From Siphonodentalium dalli (Eukaryota > Mollusca > Scaphopoda > Gadilida > Siphonodentaliidae): DNA of 64,000 nt. The DNA lies in the NCBI GenBank assembly GCA_032622095.1, contig CP136069.1, positions 204,396,690 to 204,460,689 on the forward strand, given 5' to 3'. Every line of letters starts with the position of its first letter. Position 1 is the stretch's first letter. The position numbers and the translations under genes are program-made. Below the pieces are notes generated by a model. The model saw only the letters and a program-made list of their open reading frames with translations. It was not told where the DNA came from and searched no databases. Below are positions 23,982-33,480 of the stretch, in pieces.

Positions 23982-24427
23982 TCCTTCCACGACTGGAGCT
24001 CAGTGAAATTTTATGAAAATCCTGTGCCAATGCGTTCTCTTATATATAAATGAGTCTCCCACAGGGAGCATCGCATTATAAGAGATTACATTGGCCTAAC
24101 AATATTTACCTTGACGTTGTAAATCAATGCATTCTCTTATATATGCGAGTCTCCCACAGGGAGCATCACATTATAAGAGAATGCATTGGCCTAACAATAT
24201 TTACCTTGAGGTTGTAAATCAATGCATTCTCTTATTTATACGAGTCTCCCATAGGGAGCCTCGCATATATAAGAGAATGCATTGGCCTAACAATATTATC
24301 TTGCGATTGTAAGCCAGTGCATTCTCTTATATATGCGAGGCTCCCTATGGGAGACTCGCATATATAAGAGAATGCACTGGCACAGGATCTTTAATGCTGC
24401 GCCTGTGCAGCTCCCGTCATGAAAGGG
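23982..24427. mobile_element. piggyBac-like MITE with three hairpin units
   Basis: Left end TCCTTCCACGACTGGAGCT follows TTAA 23978-23981. Right end GTCATGAAAGGG is followed by TTAC, a decayed TTAA. Inside, the CAATGCATTCTCTTATATA hairpin recurs with spacers AACAATATTTACCTTGA, so the core has expanded in tandem relative to the 26374 copy. Confidence 0.7.
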
Positions 24428-24831
24428 TTACAGATTATGATTAAATTTTAAAGCCAGGAACACGTTAATGATAATGTACTTATCATATCACATGGTACAA
24501 CTCAAATGCATGATTTACTATCTTAGGACATAAAATTATAATCACAATTTTGGTGACATGTCGCGTGACTACCCATCAATGTCACGGGACTATCCATCTT
24601 TGTCACATGACTACCTATCAGTGAATGTTGAGTTATTAATTAAAGATGGTCTATCTCTTCCGGCCCACATTACAACAACATCATTTTTGAAAAACCCAAT
24701 TTCAAGACCACAGTACAAATAACATTTTCTGTGAATAAACCACTGACAAACAGAAGATTATTTGTCTACAAATGCACATTAAAGTAGTTTATTCCTGAGG
24801 TTGTAGAGCAAAATATCTGAAAGTCCTAACA

Positions 24832-24918
24832 AGATAGTTGTCCCGCTTGCAATGCTCCGAACGTTTTAGCAACCCTCGTGGAAATGTTTGGAGGGTAGCA
24901 AGCGGGAGAACTCTATCT
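24832..24918. repeat. Imperfect hairpin
   Basis: Arms AGATAGTTGTCCCGCTTGC and GCAAGCGGGAGAACTCTATCT (imperfect complement) surround a 31-base centre. The element class is unknown. Confidence 0.55.
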
Positions 24919-25012
24919 GAAATCACCTGAAATGGCCAATCTGCTCTGAAAAGAGCCAGTAAAAATGTCCCAATAGATTGTATGAATTATACCAGAAACT
25001 TCTAAATAAAAT

Positions 25013-25395
25013 TAAAGACATATTATGGACTTATTCGGGTGGATAAAACTGATAATTTAGTATTCAGGCGCTATGCCAACTGGAGGAATACAGCATTCTA
25101 TTAACATCACCGAAATTTTCAAGCAAATAGACCGTAACACTCCATAGAAAACATCATCTGAACGACGCTCAATTGTAAATATTTATACATCTCGAATTGG
25201 GACGCAACTACCGGCGATTAATTAACGAAAACGATTTCACCACCGAGAGTCGCTATATTTAATTAATATATAAGAATGATGGTGTGTCATGTCGATTTGG
25301 ATATAATATTTGTAAAATGTAACTACTTTTAGCAAGATCATTCTCCATTTGTATTTGACCGCCCTACCGGAGTGTTTCACATCACTTTAATGATA
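25013..25395. mobile_element. Foldback element fragment, related to 27706-28402
   Basis: It can be followed against 28043-28402 over its full length (AAAGACATATTATG, ACATCACCGAAA, AACGAAAACGATTTC, TTTAATTAATATATAAGAAT) and ends at the same terminus, GAGTGTTTCACATCACTTTA. The other half is missing. Confidence 0.65.
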
Positions 25396-25473
25396 GAAAC
25401 GTTTCCGGACAGGGGTCTTCATTTATTCAAATTTATTATTTTATACCCAGGAAACTATTTCAAAATTGTTATG

Positions 25474-25617
25474 GGAAGAGATAGACAATCTTTAACACTT
25501 TGAGAAGAGATAGACAATCTTTAACACTTTGAGAAGAGATAGACAATCTTTAACACTTTGAGAAGAGATAGACAATCTTTAACACTTTGAGAAGAGATAG
25601 ACAATCTTTAACACTTT
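25474..25617 (+). repeat. 29-bp tandem repeat, five copies
   Basis: Unit begins GAAGAGATAGACAATCTTTA; copies are essentially identical, indicating recent expansion. Confidence 0.93.
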
Positions 25618-25659
25618 CTTTACTAAATATATTCTACCATTCAGTTCAAAAAGCATTGA

Positions 25660-25960
25660 ATTATTGGAATGGTCCATTATTCATTTGGAGGGGTATCAGG
25701 AAATATGAGCAGACGACTGACAATAGATAATATAACGGCAGAAGGTATATGAGTCAATATCAATTTATATAATTTATTGGTGGGAGATGTTCAGATAATA
25801 AGTTCAACAAATGGCATATGGCCATTTCATAAGGGAAATACTAATCAATGAGTATTTGTAAATAAAGGGTTAATTGATATAAAACTCCCATATGGAGCCC
25901 CACACGGATACAAACAGACAACAGTCACCAGTGCATCATTCTCTTAGTATGGGGCTCCAT
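25660..25960. repeat. Dispersed repeat, paired with 3890-4240
   Basis: It shares GGAATGGTCCATTATTCATT and later blocks in the same order. TATGGGGCTCC at its end is the inverse of GGAGCCCCACA near 25895. Confidence 0.6.
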
Positions 25961-26093
25961 AGAGGACTAATTAGTAAAGACAGTGTTAAAGGGATATAAT
26001 GCTAGAAGGAGTCCAGTCTCTGAAAATGCCACCATATCTGGTGATAAGTGTCAGTTTTAGTATAAAGTATTAGGAGATGTTAGTCCTGAGTAG

Positions 26094-26346
26094 CAAGCCT
26101 TGAAATAGTGTGTCTGTCATTTGCAGAATGAGGTCCCCAGAGGGTGAATTTAGTGATGCTACCCTGCATAGTGGGCTAGCATCACCAAATTCACCCTCTG
26201 GGAACATCATTCTGCTGAGGTGTAAGCAGATGAGGTCCCCAGAGGGTGAATTTGGTGATGCTAGCCCGTTATGCGGGGTAGCTTCACTAAATTCACCCTC
26301 TGGGGACATCATTCTGCAAATGACAGACACACTATTTCAAGGCTTG
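26094..26346. mobile_element. hAT-like double-hairpin MITE with 8-bp target duplication
   Basis: It is flanked by CTGAGTAG at 26086-26093 and 26347-26354. Ends CAAGCCTTG and CAAGGCTTG, with two hairpins as in the 8144 and 21073 copies. Confidence 0.85.
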
Positions 26347-26373
26347 CTGAGTAGCCGCCGATGGATGTGTTAA

Positions 26374-26625
26374 CCCTTACATGACTGGAGCTTCCTAAAC
26401 TTTCTGAAAACACTGTGCCAATGCATTCTCTTCTATATGCAAGTCTCCCATAGGGAGCCTCACATATATAAGAAAATCCATTGGCCAAACAATAATTACC
26501 TTGACCTTATAAGTCAATGCATTCTCTTATATATGCGAGGCTCCCTATGGGAGACTCTCATATATGAGAATGGACTGGCACAGGATCTTTAATGCTGCAC
26601 CAGTACAGCCCCTGTCATGAAAGGG
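26374..26625. mobile_element. piggyBac-like MITE, 252 bp, TTAA duplication
   Basis: CCCTTACATGACTGG and CTGTCATGAAAGGG are flanked by TTAA at 26370-26373 and 26626-26629. It contains two CAATGCATTCTC hairpins. Confidence 0.78.
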
Positions 26626-26689
26626 TTAAAGATGAATAATCCGATTGAAGACTTAGTGTCAGGAGCTGTTAGTGCCGAGTAGCCACCGA

Positions 26690-26930
26690 TGGATGTCCCA
26701 CAACTCGACTATGTTCCAGGTGTTCACACTAAATAGTGACAGGTCGATGTTTCAGGTGTTAACACTAAATTGTGACAGGTCGAGACTCCCCGATTCAGTA
26801 CATGTAGCAGGACGTGTTAACCCTCAGCTGAGAAATATAGACATCCCATCAGTACATGTAGCAGGATGTGTTAACACTCAGTTGACCATCAGTACATGTA
26901 GCAGGACGTGTTAACCCTCAGCTGAGAAAG
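26690..26930 (+). repeat. Degenerate short tandem repeats
   Basis: CAGTACATGTAGCAGGACGT followed by GTTAACCCTCAGCTGAG recurs three times between 26794 and 26930. A related GTGTTCACACTAAATAGTGA block occurs twice before it. Confidence 0.65.
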
Positions 26931-27490
26931 ATGGACGTCCCATCTCCAGATTCCATTCTCAGACAAAACAAGCTCATCATCCTCGTCTATACCAGGCAGG
27001 TCAAGAATACGATGCAGATCCTACAAAATATAATCAAAATAATTATCATCAACGTCCGTACCAGGCAGGTCAAGTATACGATGCAGATCCTACAAAATAT
27101 AATCAAAATAATTATCATCATCATCCGTACCAGGCAGGTCAAGTATACGATGCAGATCCTACAAAATATAATCAAAATAATTATCATCCTCGTCTATACC
27201 AGGCAGGTGAAGAATACGATGCAGATCCTACAAAATATAATCAAAATAATTATCATCCTCGTCCATACCAGGCAGGTCAAGTATACGATGCAGATCCTAC
27301 AAAATATAATCAAAATAATTATCTTCCTCGTCCATACCAGGCAGGTCAAGTATACGATACAGATCCTACAAAATTTAATTATTGTCAAACAAAATCGTTT
27401 AAATGTATACAATCAAATCAAGAAATTTATTATGAACTTCAGCTAAAAGTTGCATTTATGGAAATTTTAGCTTTGGATTTTAAGCTTTAA
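26915..27490 (+). repeat. Six 69-bp repeats in a 192-codon open frame; possible Tyr/Asn/Gln-rich protein exon
   Basis: CAGGCAGGTCAAGTATACGA-type units begin at 26993, 27062, 27131, 27200, 27269 and 27338, exactly 69 bp (23 codons) apart with no indels. One frame runs from after a stop at 26912 to TAA 27488-27490 without an early ATG and reads YQAGQVYDADPTKYNQNNYH in each unit, then a unique tail rich in Lys, Cys and Tyr. If real it would be a 3'-terminal exon. Because the unit lacks stops in other frames too (a hydrophobic reverse frame and a 171-codon ATG frame at 26931-27446 are also open), coding status is unproven. Confidence 0.35.
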
Positions 27491-28402
27491 AGTGATGTGA
27501 ACACTCTGGTGGAGTGATCAAATAGAAATGGAGTATAATCTTAAAGTGATGTTAAACACTCTGGTAGGGTGATCAAATAGAAATGGAGTATAATATTAAA
27601 GTGATGTGAAACACTCTGGCAGGGTGATCAAATAGAAATGGAGTATAATCTTAAAGTGATGTGAAACACTCTGGTAGGGTGATCAAATAGAAATGGAGTA
27701 TAATCTTAAAGTGATGTGAAACACTCTGGTAGGGTGATCAAATAGAAATGGAGAATAATCTTGCCCAAAGTAGTTATTTTCAAAAATATTATATCAAAAT
27801 TGACAACACAAACTGACACAAACCATCATTCTTATATATTAATTAAATACAGTGACTCTTGATGGCGAAATCGTTTTCATAAGTTTATTGCCGATAGTTG
27901 CGTCCCGAATCGAGAAGTAATTATTTATAATTCAGGCAAAGTTCAAACAATGTTTTCTATAGAGTGGAAGGGCGATTTGCTTGAGATTTTCAATGATGTT
28001 AGTAGAATGATGCATTCCTCCAGATGACATAGCATAGCATTAAAGACATATTATGTACTTGTTCGGGTGCGTGAAACGATAAGTTAGTATTCAGGTGCTA
28101 CGTCAACTGGAGGAATGTAGCATTCTACTAACATCACCGAAAATCTCAAGCAAATCGACCGTACCACTCCATAGAAAACATTGTCTGAACTACGCTAAAT
28201 TGTAAATATTTACTACTCGAATCTGGACGCTTCTATCTGCGATAAACTAACGAAAACGATTTCGCCATCGGCGGTCACTGCATTTAATTAATATATAAGA
28301 ATGAGATTGTGTGTCGTTAATTTAGATATAGTATTTGTAAAAATAAATACTTCTCCATTTCTATTTGATCAACCTACCAGAGTGTTTCTCATCACTTTAA
28401 GA
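27489..28402. mobile_element. Foldback element with tandemly repeated 55-bp terminus
   Basis: 27489-27762 holds five copies of a 54-55 bp unit (AGTGATGTGAAACACTCTGG plus TAGGGTGATCAAATAGAAAT). The last is the left terminus of an element whose right terminus, at 28372-28402, is the complement (CCTACCAGAGTGTTTCTCAT plus CACTTTAAG). The body contains a second inverted pair, AACATCACCGAAAATCTCAA near 28132 and its counterpart near 27985. Confidence 0.75.
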
Positions 28403-28886
28403 GAGGCGTATGATCTTCAAGCCTCAAATTAAAACTTGTACATGTAGATGCTTGCTTTTGTCAGTCAGGGTAAAAAAATAGGTCTGTTAATACATGAAAT
28501 TCTAATATATGGACTACATTCATCTTAAAAAATTAGGCTCTGAATTTTGCCTCGGTTTAAAAAATAGCCAACAAAATTTCTTATTGCCTCGGCATCTGCC
28601 TCGGCTCAGCCGATAGTCGATGCTAATTAACATGGCTGGGTAAAAGTATCACTAACTTTAATACATTCAATTAAACCTTAAAGTGAAATCTGAATAGACT
28701 CCCGATTTTTGTGATGTGCATCACTTCAAACTGACCAAGACGCAATATGTTATATTGTCGCATGGTAAACACAGCCAGCATATTGTTATTAGATGGTAAA
28801 TTCAGGTAAAACCATTTATAGATTGACAAATTTATTCCAAATTTGTGGTGAAGTTGTACAGTTACAGTATCATCATCATTCGAACC
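28403..28886. other. AT-rich sequence, nothing recognised
   Basis: No feature is recognised. GCCTCGGCATCTGCCTCGGCTC near 28587 is a short local repeat of GCCTCGG. Confidence 0.35.
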
Positions 28887-28970
28887 AATCGCCCGATACG
28901 TAGTAACCAGCCGCCCGATTCGTAGTAACCAGCCGCCCGATCCGTAGTAACAGCCGCCCGATTCATAGTA
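28887..28970 (+). repeat. 22-bp tandem repeat, about four copies
   Basis: Unit resembles CGTAGTAACCAGCCGCCCGA; it directly abuts the MITE starting at 28973. Confidence 0.8.
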
Positions 28971-28972
28971 AC

Positions 28973-29420
28973 CAAGCCAGCAAATAGTGTGTCTGTCCTT
29001 TGCAGAATGAGGTCCCCAGAGAGTAAATTTAGTGACACTATCCGCACAGCGCACTAGCATCACCAAATTCACCATTTGGGGACCTCATTCCTCTTATGCA
29101 TCATCTTCTGGGAAGTATCTATAGTCTCAATTAACATTGTTTTTAGTTACTTTTTCCCCTTCTGGGCAGTTCTGGGAAGTTTCTGTATCTCCTAATTTGC
29201 AGAAGATAAATTGCATAAATGAGGCGACTAATGGGTGAACAACTTCAACTGGGGAACTTCAATCTGATCCTAGGTCTCCCATAGCAGTTGAGGCCTAAGC
29301 AGAATGAGGTCCCCAGAGGGTGAATTTGGTGATGCTAGCCCAATGTGCGTGATAGCATCAATAAATTCACCCTCTGGGGACCTCATTCTGCAAATTACAG
29401 ACACTCTATTTGCAGGCTTG
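28973..29420. mobile_element. hAT-like hairpin MITE, long form
   Basis: It carries GTGTGTCTGTCCTTTGCAG at the left and the complementary right end, with paired GAGGTCCCCAGAG hairpins separated by the TTAACATTGTTTTTAGTTAC spacer also present at 2652, 5628 and 22613. No target duplication remains. Confidence 0.72.
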
Positions 29421-29436
29421 CAGGAATTTAACAAAG

Positions 29437-29592
29437 GGTTAACGGACTATTTACTGGACATTTCGGAATAAGAGAGTCCCCAAAAGGTATCGAGACCTTT
29501 TAGTTCCAAATGTCCAGTCACAAGTCCATTAACTGACTTAAAACAAAGTTTTAAAATATACAAGGAATTACTAAACAAGACATATATAAGGA
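29437..29592 (+). repeat. Dispersed repeat, inverted copy of 4330-4495
   Basis: It begins at GTTAACGGACTATTTACTGG and shares CATTTCGGAATAAGA and TTAACTGACTTAAAACAAAG with the reverse complement of the 4.4 kb copy. It is interrupted by the hairpin at 29597. Confidence 0.6.
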
Positions 29593-29596
29593 TTAA

Positions 29597-29735
29597 CTGT
29601 CATGTGGACTGTTTTTATGGAGATGTAACGGTGAGGTAAGTGGACATAACTTGTGTAAAACCCGAAGGGTTTTACATACAAGTTATGTCCACTTACCTCA
29701 CCGTTACATCTCCATAAAAATAGTCCACATGACAG
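29597..29735. mobile_element. 139-bp near-perfect palindrome inserted at TTAA
   Basis: Arms CTGTCATGTGGACTGTTTTT and the complement AAAAATAGTCCACATGACAG are flanked by TTAA at 29593-29596 and 29736-29739. The arms remain nearly identical to a tiny centre around AAAACCCGAAGGGTTTT. Confidence 0.75.
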
Positions 29736-29879
29736 TTAATCCTTATATTTATATACATTTAGCGAAAAAGCCACTTTTGTAAATATATTTAAATCGAAAA
29801 GTGTATCGTGACAAGATCAGCCCAAAATACCCAATAGCACCCTTGGCAAAAGTTAAAAGGAACAATTTCTCTTCATGTT

Positions 29880-30060
29880 GAAACCCGATGATGTATTAAG
29901 TCAATCCTGCGCGAGTCCAAATGCGCCCAAAACATTACGCGTTCGTCTTTCCAAACCTAATGACGTATAGATGGTGTCATTAGCTTGGTGTTATGCGGCG
30001 TTGCGCATTCACCGAGAAATAACTACAACTAGCCACGTGGGCGCCGACCAATCAGAATGC
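29880..30060. promoter_or_regulatory. CpG-rich promoter-like patch
   Basis: In otherwise AT-rich DNA this patch has clustered CpGs (GCGCGAG, TTACGCGTTCG, ATGCGGCGTTGCGC), an E-box in GCCACGTGGGCGCC and a CCAATCA box at 30048. No adjacent first exon is identified, so its target is unknown. Confidence 0.3.
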
Positions 30061-30245
30061 TGGATTTAGTGATGACAACACTTAGTGTGTAAATATACAT
30101 GTATGAATGTTTTTCCAAATAAGAGACACATTATTTTCAGACTTGGTAGTAACCTCACCCTTTCTGCAATAAGGTGCATAATCACTATTTTTGACCAATG
30201 ACTTTTATTTGACATGTCCTTGGGAGTACATATATAGAGAGCTAC

Positions 30246-30351
30246 CTTGTAAGACCTCCATGTGAGCCGTGTTTGTAGAATGAAGATCAGGATGAAGAAT
30301 ATTGCACACAATACACTGATGAAGCGAAGGATGACTAGACTTGTATCCGCT
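30246..30351 (-). CDS. Candidate internal exon with a membrane helix
   Basis: On the - strand, TTTTGTTTTGCAG (acceptor) is followed by 106 bases and then the donor ACAAG|GTAGCT. The enclosed frame has one base of a split codon then 35 codons. It reads ADTSLVILRF, a hydrophobic run (ISVLCAIFFILIFIL), then basic QTRLTWRSYK, typical of a transmembrane helix with a positive cytosolic edge. Good splice sites on both sides and uninterrupted frame support an exon; no family is recognised and adjoining exons were not found. It could also be chance or a transposon fragment. Confidence 0.35.
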
Positions 30352-30379
30352 CTGCAAAACAAAACATTTCTCAAGTTAA

Positions 30380-30698
30380 AGGTATACAATCCGAATCGAT
30401 GGTCTTCTTATCGTGAGATTCCAATAACAACATTTCTTGAAATGCTGCTTCAGTTATCAGAATAGATTAATTGCCAAAAATTAATGTCAACTATAGTATA
30501 AAATTGCCCAAAAAGTGATATATATCAACATTTTGCTCAACACAATTTGGTAAGGAGAGTTTGTCGGTCAGCATTCATTGACTATTTTCCAGGCCGCCAA
30601 ATATTCGAGGTGGTGAAAAAAAAAGATTTCAAAACTCAAAATCTGATAACTCTGGGCTTTGATGGGTGGGTTCCTCGACTCAAACCACATATTTTTTA
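30380..30698. mobile_element. TTAA foldback element, partial copy
   Basis: It begins after TTAA 30376-30379 with AGGTATACAATCCGAATCGA. It later contains CTATAGTATAAAATTGCCCA and GGGCTTTGATGGGTGGGTTC, family markers shared with 1070-1413, 8798-9266 and 39-42 kb. The right terminus is missing. Confidence 0.6.
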
Positions 30699-31009
30699 AG
30701 CATGTAAATATATATATATATATATAAAAAAAACTCTAAATCCGCCTGACTTCTATGAAATCTGCTGGTCCCAAGCCCAGATAAAGGATGAGGGGAGTTA
30801 ACCAAAGTCGTATTAAGACAGACAAAGAGACAGAGTTTATTAAAGCCATAGAGTATACCGGCCATAATTAATTAACACCTTGATTAAGGCCTTAGCGCTA
30901 TATGGCAAATCTTAAGTTTGTTTGTGTTCGTTGTTTAGCAGATGTGTATTCAAATAATGCTAATAACTCAAAAAATAAGTGCAAATAAGGAAATTAAAAC
31001 TATTTGCGG

Positions 31010-31862
31010 TAAAGCACAATTATTTGTGCTTAAGCGCAATATTAGCGTTTAAGCACAATTATTTAGGCTTAAGAGTTAAAACATTGTGCTTAACTATTAA
31101 GCACAAATATTTGTGCTTAAGCACAAACATTTCCGCTTAAGCACAAATAATTGAGATTAAGCACAATTATTTGTGCATATAAAGCACCAATACTTGCACT
31201 TAAGCACAAATATTTGAGCTCAAGCACAATTATTTGAGCTTAAATATTATGCTTAAGCTCAAATATGTATATTTCAATCCCCATCAATATAGATCTTCAT
31301 TCAAAAATAAAATAGGCTTCCCAATGTTTTAACTTGTGTGGTGGACTCGGCCAATATTAAAAGGGTGTGTTAGGTAATGGTTTTTAATTCCATATTTGCA
31401 CTTAAGCAAAAATAATTCTGCTTAAGTGCAATAACTGTGCTTAAGCACAAATAATTGTGATTCAGCGCACATAATTGTGCTTAAGCATAAATAGCTTATT
31501 TGTGCTTAGCATAATTATAATATTTGTGCTTAAGCACAAATAATTGAGCTTAAGCACAAATGATTGTGCTTAAGCACAAATGATTGTGCTTAAGCACAAA
31601 TAATAGCGCTTAAGTACAAATAATTATTAAAAGTTAATTTGGCCTCCCATAGAGTCCACCACACATTAGACATCATTAGACATCAAACATGGAGAAGCCT
31701 ATTTTAGTTTTGAGGGAAGATCTACATACATGTATATTGATGGGGAATGAAATGTACATATTTTCATATTTGAGATTAAGTACAAATATTTGCACTTATC
31801 ACAAATATCTACGCTTAAGCTCAAATAATTCTGATAAGTGTGCTTAAGTGAAAATAATTATT
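31010..31862. repeat. Arrays of CTTAAG-centred palindromic 20-mers
   Basis: Three clusters (about 31010-31260, 31390-31630, 31765-31862) of imperfect copies of the perfect palindrome ATTTGTGCTTAAGCACAAAT with one- to few-base spacing. Clusters are separated by related unique segments (AATAGGCTTCC, TCCACCACAC, GATCTTCATTCAA versus its inverse). AAGTTAATTTGGCCTCCCAT flanks the second cluster, and a near copy follows the third at 31866. Confidence 0.8.
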
Positions 31863-31865
31863 AAA

Positions 31866-32520
31866 AGTGAATTTGGCCTCCCATAAAAAAGGAATGAAAA
31901 CATTCTCAGCCCATCACCCAGAAGATCCATATGAAGTATGGGATGTGGTCTGTAGTGTATGCCAAAAGATTCAGTGATGCAAAGAGTAAAATTCAAGATG
32001 GTTGCTGGAAGCCATGTATTTCATTGAAAATTTTTCAAATTTGATAGCTCCTATCTAGAAGTGATATCGCAAACATGCCTATAAATTTTCAATACAATTC
32101 TCCAATAAATGGGGACTACAATACAGGGTATGACGATGATTCAAATTTGTAATCCAAGATGACGACTGGCTGCCAATTTATTTTAACTAATTTTGGAAAA
32201 CATTGATGGCTCCCATCTAGAGGTCACCATATGAAGTTGGTGATGACGGATGTCAGAAAGATGTGATCTGTACTGGTCTGTAGCCTGTAGGGTGTGCTAA
32301 CCAAAATTGTTGACGGACAGACGAATGTACCTAGACTAGAGACGACGGATGCCAACCCATGGCAATAGCACACACTTGTCAAGTTTATCTAAAAAGAACA
32401 TGAGGTGTCACCAAACCAGATTCAATTTTATTCAAGTGATCAGGTGGTTTATACACAGTCACCAGGTCACTACTGTGAGTGTGACTACACTACAGTACAG
32501 TATTCAGTAACACTAGAGAC
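31866..32520. other. Low-complexity intergenic sequence with weak internal duplication
   Basis: TCCCATCTAGAGGTCACCAT near 32211 resembles CTCCTATCTAGAAGTGATAT near 32048, and AAGATGACGACTGG resembles AAGATGGTTGCTGG, suggesting an old tandem duplication of about 160 bases. No gene is recognised. Confidence 0.35.
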
Positions 32521-32833
32521 ATTACCTCCCTCGAGATGTCGCTCGTAAGCTGACTTCCGGTATTAAAAAAAAGGCGTCCCGACCATGGAACCGGAGCGGG
32601 GTGTTGCAATCTATGGAATCACATGACACTCGATCTGTATAGATATTTGTGGATTTCGCGCTAAAACGAAATCCGAATAAATAAGCTATCATTTAGTGCT
32701 CAAATAAATAACCGGGATCAATTAGAACATGATAAAAGAATTATTCGAAAATTACGCGGACACAGTAATTGGGGTTCAATGCAGTGAACGTGGATAACAA
32801 GTAATGTTTGAGACAGAAAAAAAAATGATTTAC

Positions 32834-32959
32834 CTGCTGCGCTCTCATCGGCCAACCGCTAGTATGCCCGGTAAAAGTTAATGGCGAACCAAATTTTATA
32901 GTAGCTATAAATAGACAAGGGTGCGTTTCACTGAATAGTTCGTTTTGAATAGTTCTCAC
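32834..32959 (-). CDS. Candidate first coding exon
   Basis: A - strand frame starting at ATG 32957-32959 reads 42 codons (MRTIQNELFSETHPCL to GWPMRAQQ) and ends exactly at a consensus donor, CAG|GTAAAT, at 32834. A second in-frame ATG lies five codons from the donor. Upstream (32960-33020) is moderately CpG-rich with GCGTGCACGTTTTCGCGAAC, plausible for a promoter. No protein family is recognised and no downstream exon is confidently linked. Confidence 0.3.
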
Positions 32960-33331
32960 TTCCGCTTTAGATCCAGATCTGAAGCGTGCACGTTTTCGCG
33001 AACGGGACGCTTTTTACGAAGCAAAAGCTATAAGAAGAATATATTTCCCTTGTTTATTTTGTGGTAGGTGAAGCTAAACATTGAATACGTATATTCTGAG
33101 TCCCATGGCCTTGTTCCAATTGTCTCCGACACAACTTATCAATTGTTGTGATTACCGTTATATCAGTTTCACACCTGAGTACCTGGTCAAAACAGCTGAT
33201 CCCTACAGGTGTTAGATTATATTTGATTTTGTTAGCAGCAATAAACACGTTGAAAGTATAACATTATGTGAATATAAACTGTATGTATAACATAAGTAAA
33301 AGTGGTTTATATATATTATACTGTGTGCATT

Positions 33332-33480
33332 CAAGCCTTGAAATCGTGTGCCTGTCATTTGCAGAATGAGGTCCCCAGAGGGTGAATTTGGTGATGCCAA
33401 CACGCTTTGCTGTTTAGCATCACTAAATTTGCCCTCTGGGGACCTCATTCTGCAAATGACAGACACTATTTCAAGGCTCG
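33332..33480. mobile_element. hAT-like MITE, single-hairpin form
   Basis: 149 bp with CAAGCCTTGAAATCGTGTG and AGACACTATTTCAAGGCTCG ends and just one GAGGTCCCCAGAG hairpin, the shortest member here. No clear target duplication. Confidence 0.75.

Noticed and set aside
26070-26373. ORFs reading MSVICRMRSPEGEF on both strands, also at 33212-33536 and 2614-2817
   Set aside because: Products of the hAT-like hairpin arms, not conserved as genes and present in both directions.
26931-27446. 171-codon ATG frame with TRQVKYTMQILQNIIKIIII repeats
   Set aside because: Hydrophobic, Ile-rich low-complexity reading of the 69-bp repeat; the alternative frame has more protein-like composition. Neither is proven.
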